Positions 14,877 to 16,168 of a DNA stretch of 16,168 nt are shown here, piece after piece. The position numbers were made by a program, and so were the translations under genes. This DNA is from RGIG6904 sp024680835 (GTDB lineage Bacteria; Bacillota; Clostridia; Lachnospirales; Lachnospiraceae). Within the stretch, counting starts at the first letter, position 1. Each line of letters opens with the position of its first letter. The stretch covers positions 1 through 16,168 of the forward strand of contig JAILBP010000244.1 in assembly GCA_024680835.1 (NCBI GenBank). The letters run 5' to 3'. The notes below the pieces were generated by a model, which was not told the origin of the DNA, searched no databases, and was given only the letters and a program-made list of their open reading frames with translations.

Positions 14877-15037
14877 CCCCTCAGTCAGCTTCGCTGACAG
14901 CTCCCCCTAAGGGGGAGCCTTTAAAACTCTCGATTTCCCTTTTAAGGCTCCCCCTCCGGGGGAGATGTCAAATATGTCGATTTCCCTTTTAAGGCTCCCC
15001 CTCTGGGGGAGCTGTCCGCGAAGCGGACTGAAGGGGT
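14877..15037. repeat. Composite double-hairpin repeat block (lineage 2), MITE-like
   Basis: Copy A (14877-14927) runs CCCCTCA, hairpin GTCAGC-TTC-GCTGAC (14884-14898), hairpin GCTCCCCC-TAA-GGGGGAGC (14900-14918), CTTTAAAA. Copy C (about 14985-15037) is the same module inverted: TTTTAAGG, GCTCCCCC-TCT-GGGGGAGC (14994-15012), GTCCGC-GAA-GCGGAC (15014-15028), TGAAGGGG. A partial copy B (14930-14976) lies between them, has only the CTCCCCC/GGGGGAG stem (14948-14964), and forms a 47-bp tandem repeat with copy C. The outer ends are inverted repeats of each other, so the block has terminal inverted repeats. It encodes nothing and occupies most of the gap between the isomerase stop and the mutase start. 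Confidence 0.9.
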
Positions 15038-15047
15038 ATTATTACTA

Positions 15048-15980
15048 TCATATAGACGATACTATCATCTCAAACTGTCCCTCAAATTTCAGTGAAGACA
15101 CTCCTGCAGGCACTATCATATGATCTCCCTTTTTTACCTGTTCTCCGTTTATACTGCCCTCTCCCTCTATCACTGTGACATTAAGGAAAGGCTTAGTGTT
15201 GTTCATTGTAAAACTTCCATCCACAGCGATCTTTGAAACAGTATAATACTTGCAACTGTACATCACGTTAATCTGATTTACCGGAAGCACCGACATATCC
15301 TTTACGGAATCCTCAGGGCTCTTTGCGGGCACGGTTATGACATCTATGCTCTGGCTAACATGGAGCTGTCTGGGTTTACCGTTCTGCAGCCTGTCATAGT
15401 CATAAACTCTGTAGGTTATATCAGAATTTTGCTGTGTCTCCAGGATCAGCGTTCCGCCTTTTATGGCATGAACGGTTCCCGGGTCGATCTGTATAAAATC
15501 ACCCTTTTTGATGGGGATCTCACGGATGAAATCATTCCATCTGCCCTTCTCTATCATGTCTTTTAATTCTTCTTTTGTCTTTGCGTTGTGACCCACCACT
15601 ATGGTGCCGCCCTCATCGCAATCCAGGATATACCAGCATTCCGTCTTTCCGAGAGATCCGTTCTCGTGTATCTTTGCGTACTCATCATCCGGATGTACCT
15701 GGATCGACAGATCATCCTTTGCATCGATTATCTTGATGAGCAGGGGAAATCTGTCAAAGCTCACATTTCCAAACAGTTCGGGATGTGTCACCCAAAGCTC
15801 CGACAGCTTTACTCCGTCGTATTCGCCGCCTTTTATAACCCCCTCTCCGTTGGGGTGTGCGGATATTCCCCAGCACTCGCCGATATCCGAGCCTTCTATG
15901 TCATATCCAAAATCTTTTGATAATCTGTCTCCGCCCCAGATGTTGTGGGTGAAGACTGGTTGTATTTTCAGTAGTTCCAT
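15048..15980 (-). CDS. manA: Mannose-6-phosphate isomerase, class I
   Basis: A zinc-dependent cupin enzyme that interconverts mannose 6-phosphate and fructose 6-phosphate. The 310-residue protein matches the short class I type of Firmicutes. The zinc ligands are visible: Gln94 and His96 in 'IQVHPDD', Glu114 in 'GKTECWY', and His171 in 'PGTVHAI'. The catalytic arginine is in 'SDITYRVYDY' (186-195). The second, C-terminal cupin half ends with 'KKGDHMIVPAG' (283-293). The start at 15980 follows TAGGAG by about 6 bp. It is next to the phosphohexomutase gene; together they connect fructose 6-phosphate to mannose 1-phosphate. No convincing promoter could be assigned in the 64 bp between the start and the long hairpin upstream. 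Confidence 0.95.
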   Translation of the reverse strand: MELLKIQPVFTHNIWGGDRLSKDFGYDIEGSDIGECWGISAHPNGEGVIKGGEYDGVKLSELWVTHPELFGNVSFDRFPLLIKIIDAKDDLSIQVHPDDEYAKIHENGSLGKTECWYILDCDEGGTIVVGHNAKTKEELKDMIEKGRWNDFIREIPIKKGDFIQIDPGTVHAIKGGTLILETQQNSDITYRVYDYDRLQNGKPRQLHVSQSIDVITVPAKSPEDSVKDMSVLPVNQINVMYSCKYYTVSKIAVDGSFTMNNTKPFLNVTVIEGEGSINGEQVKKGDHMIVPAGVSSLKFEGQFEMIVSSI

Positions 15981-16040
15981 GTTTTCTCCTATTGTTACGT
16001 TTTATAAATTGATTTAAGGGTCAAAAGATGTTACTATTCA

Positions 16041-16110
16041 CAGCCAATATCATACAGACAGGCATATGCCAGCTTGCTGGCAAATATGACTGTCTGTATG
16101 ATATTGACTG
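16041..16110. repeat. Long, nearly perfect hairpin upstream of manA
   Basis: CAATATCATACAGACAG (16045-16061) and CTGTCTGTATGATATTG (16090-16106) are perfect 17-bp inverted arms. Past a single mismatch the pairing continues CAG/CTG to 16041 and 16110. The 28-nt centre pairs further: GCCAGC-TT-GCTGGC, then CATAT/ATATG with a 2-nt bulge. No T-run follows on either strand. A second small hairpin, TGACTG-GAAT-CAGTCA (16105-16120), overlaps its right end and the stop codon of the edge gene. Confidence 0.9.
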
Positions 16111-16117
16111 GAATCAG

Positions 16118-16168
16118 TCACTTTACATACATGATACAGGCAGCCGCGATAGCGGCAGTAGAGCCCGA
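16118..16168 (-). CDS. C-terminal tail of an unidentified gene (runs off the right edge)
   Basis: The last 16 codons of a minus-strand frame end in TGA at 16118 and read SGSTAAIAAACIMYVK, a hydrophobic, alanine-rich tail that could be the last membrane helix of a transporter or similar protein. Support is the shared strand with all neighbours and the natural position before the manA leader. It is too short to identify, and the frame could be non-coding. Confidence 0.4.
   Translation of the reverse strand, partial: SGSTAAIAAACIMYVK

Noticed and set aside
16131..16168. Possible plus-strand gene start at the right edge (MIQAAAIAAVEP).
   Set aside because: There is no ribosome binding site, all other genes are on the minus strand, and the minus-strand frame ends sensibly just before the manA leader.

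Overview
The window looks like ordinary chromosome of an anaerobic, low-to-mid-GC Firmicute, most likely a Lachnospiraceae-type gut or rumen bacterium. The signs are a homodimer-type pyruvate:ferredoxin oxidoreductase, cofactor-independent phosphoglycerate mutase, strong AGGAGG ribosome binding sites, a secreted GH5 endoglucanase, a DUF2304/GT2 pair, and short GC-rich double-hairpin repeats of the kind scattered through clostridial genomes. The genus cannot be fixed from the sequence alone. Every supported gene lies on the minus strand, so transcription runs from the right edge to the left edge.

Right part (16168 to 12800). A 16-residue C-terminal tail of a gene enters from the right edge. 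It is followed by a long, nearly perfect hairpin of about 70 nt, then manA-type mannose-6-phosphate isomerase, a 161-bp block of double-hairpin repeats, and an alpha-phosphohexomutase (PgcA type). After the mutase come about 360 bp without a clear gene: a 33-codon gene-like remnant, two tandem intrinsic terminators, and a 27-bp palindrome in the leader of the next gene.

Centre (12791 to 6067). A large pyruvate:ferredoxin oxidoreductase gene ends in a textbook terminator. Next, with its own promoter, is a thioredoxin-reductase-like flavoprotein that keeps the FAD site and the CATC redox centre but has lost the NADPH-binding motifs. It may take electrons from ferredoxin, the product of the neighbouring enzyme. 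It leads into a small envelope-glycosylation cluster: a polyprenol-phosphate-sugar synthase-like GT2, a DUF2304 membrane protein, and a second GT2.

Left part (5920 to 1). A Na+/phosphate cotransporter-family protein with a C-terminal PhoU-like domain is preceded by a good sigma-A-type promoter overlapped by three alternating CTTGAAA half-sites spaced exactly 16 bp apart. Then follow gpmI, a triple repeat array, and a tightly spaced unit purC - GH5 endoglucanase - purB. PurC and PurB catalyse consecutive steps of IMP synthesis, so a secreted cellulase gene between them is unexpected.

Taken together, the window carries sugar-phosphate interconversion (manA, phosphohexomutase), lower glycolysis (gpmI), pyruvate oxidation to acetyl-CoA with ferredoxin reduction, thiol redox, surface glycosylation, phosphate transport and purine synthesis. 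I found no phage, IS element, CRISPR array, rRNA or tRNA. The points most worth following up are the NADPH-motif-less thioredoxin reductase, the phased half-sites before the phosphate transporter gene, the two diverged lineages of double-hairpin repeat, and the long hairpin at the right edge.
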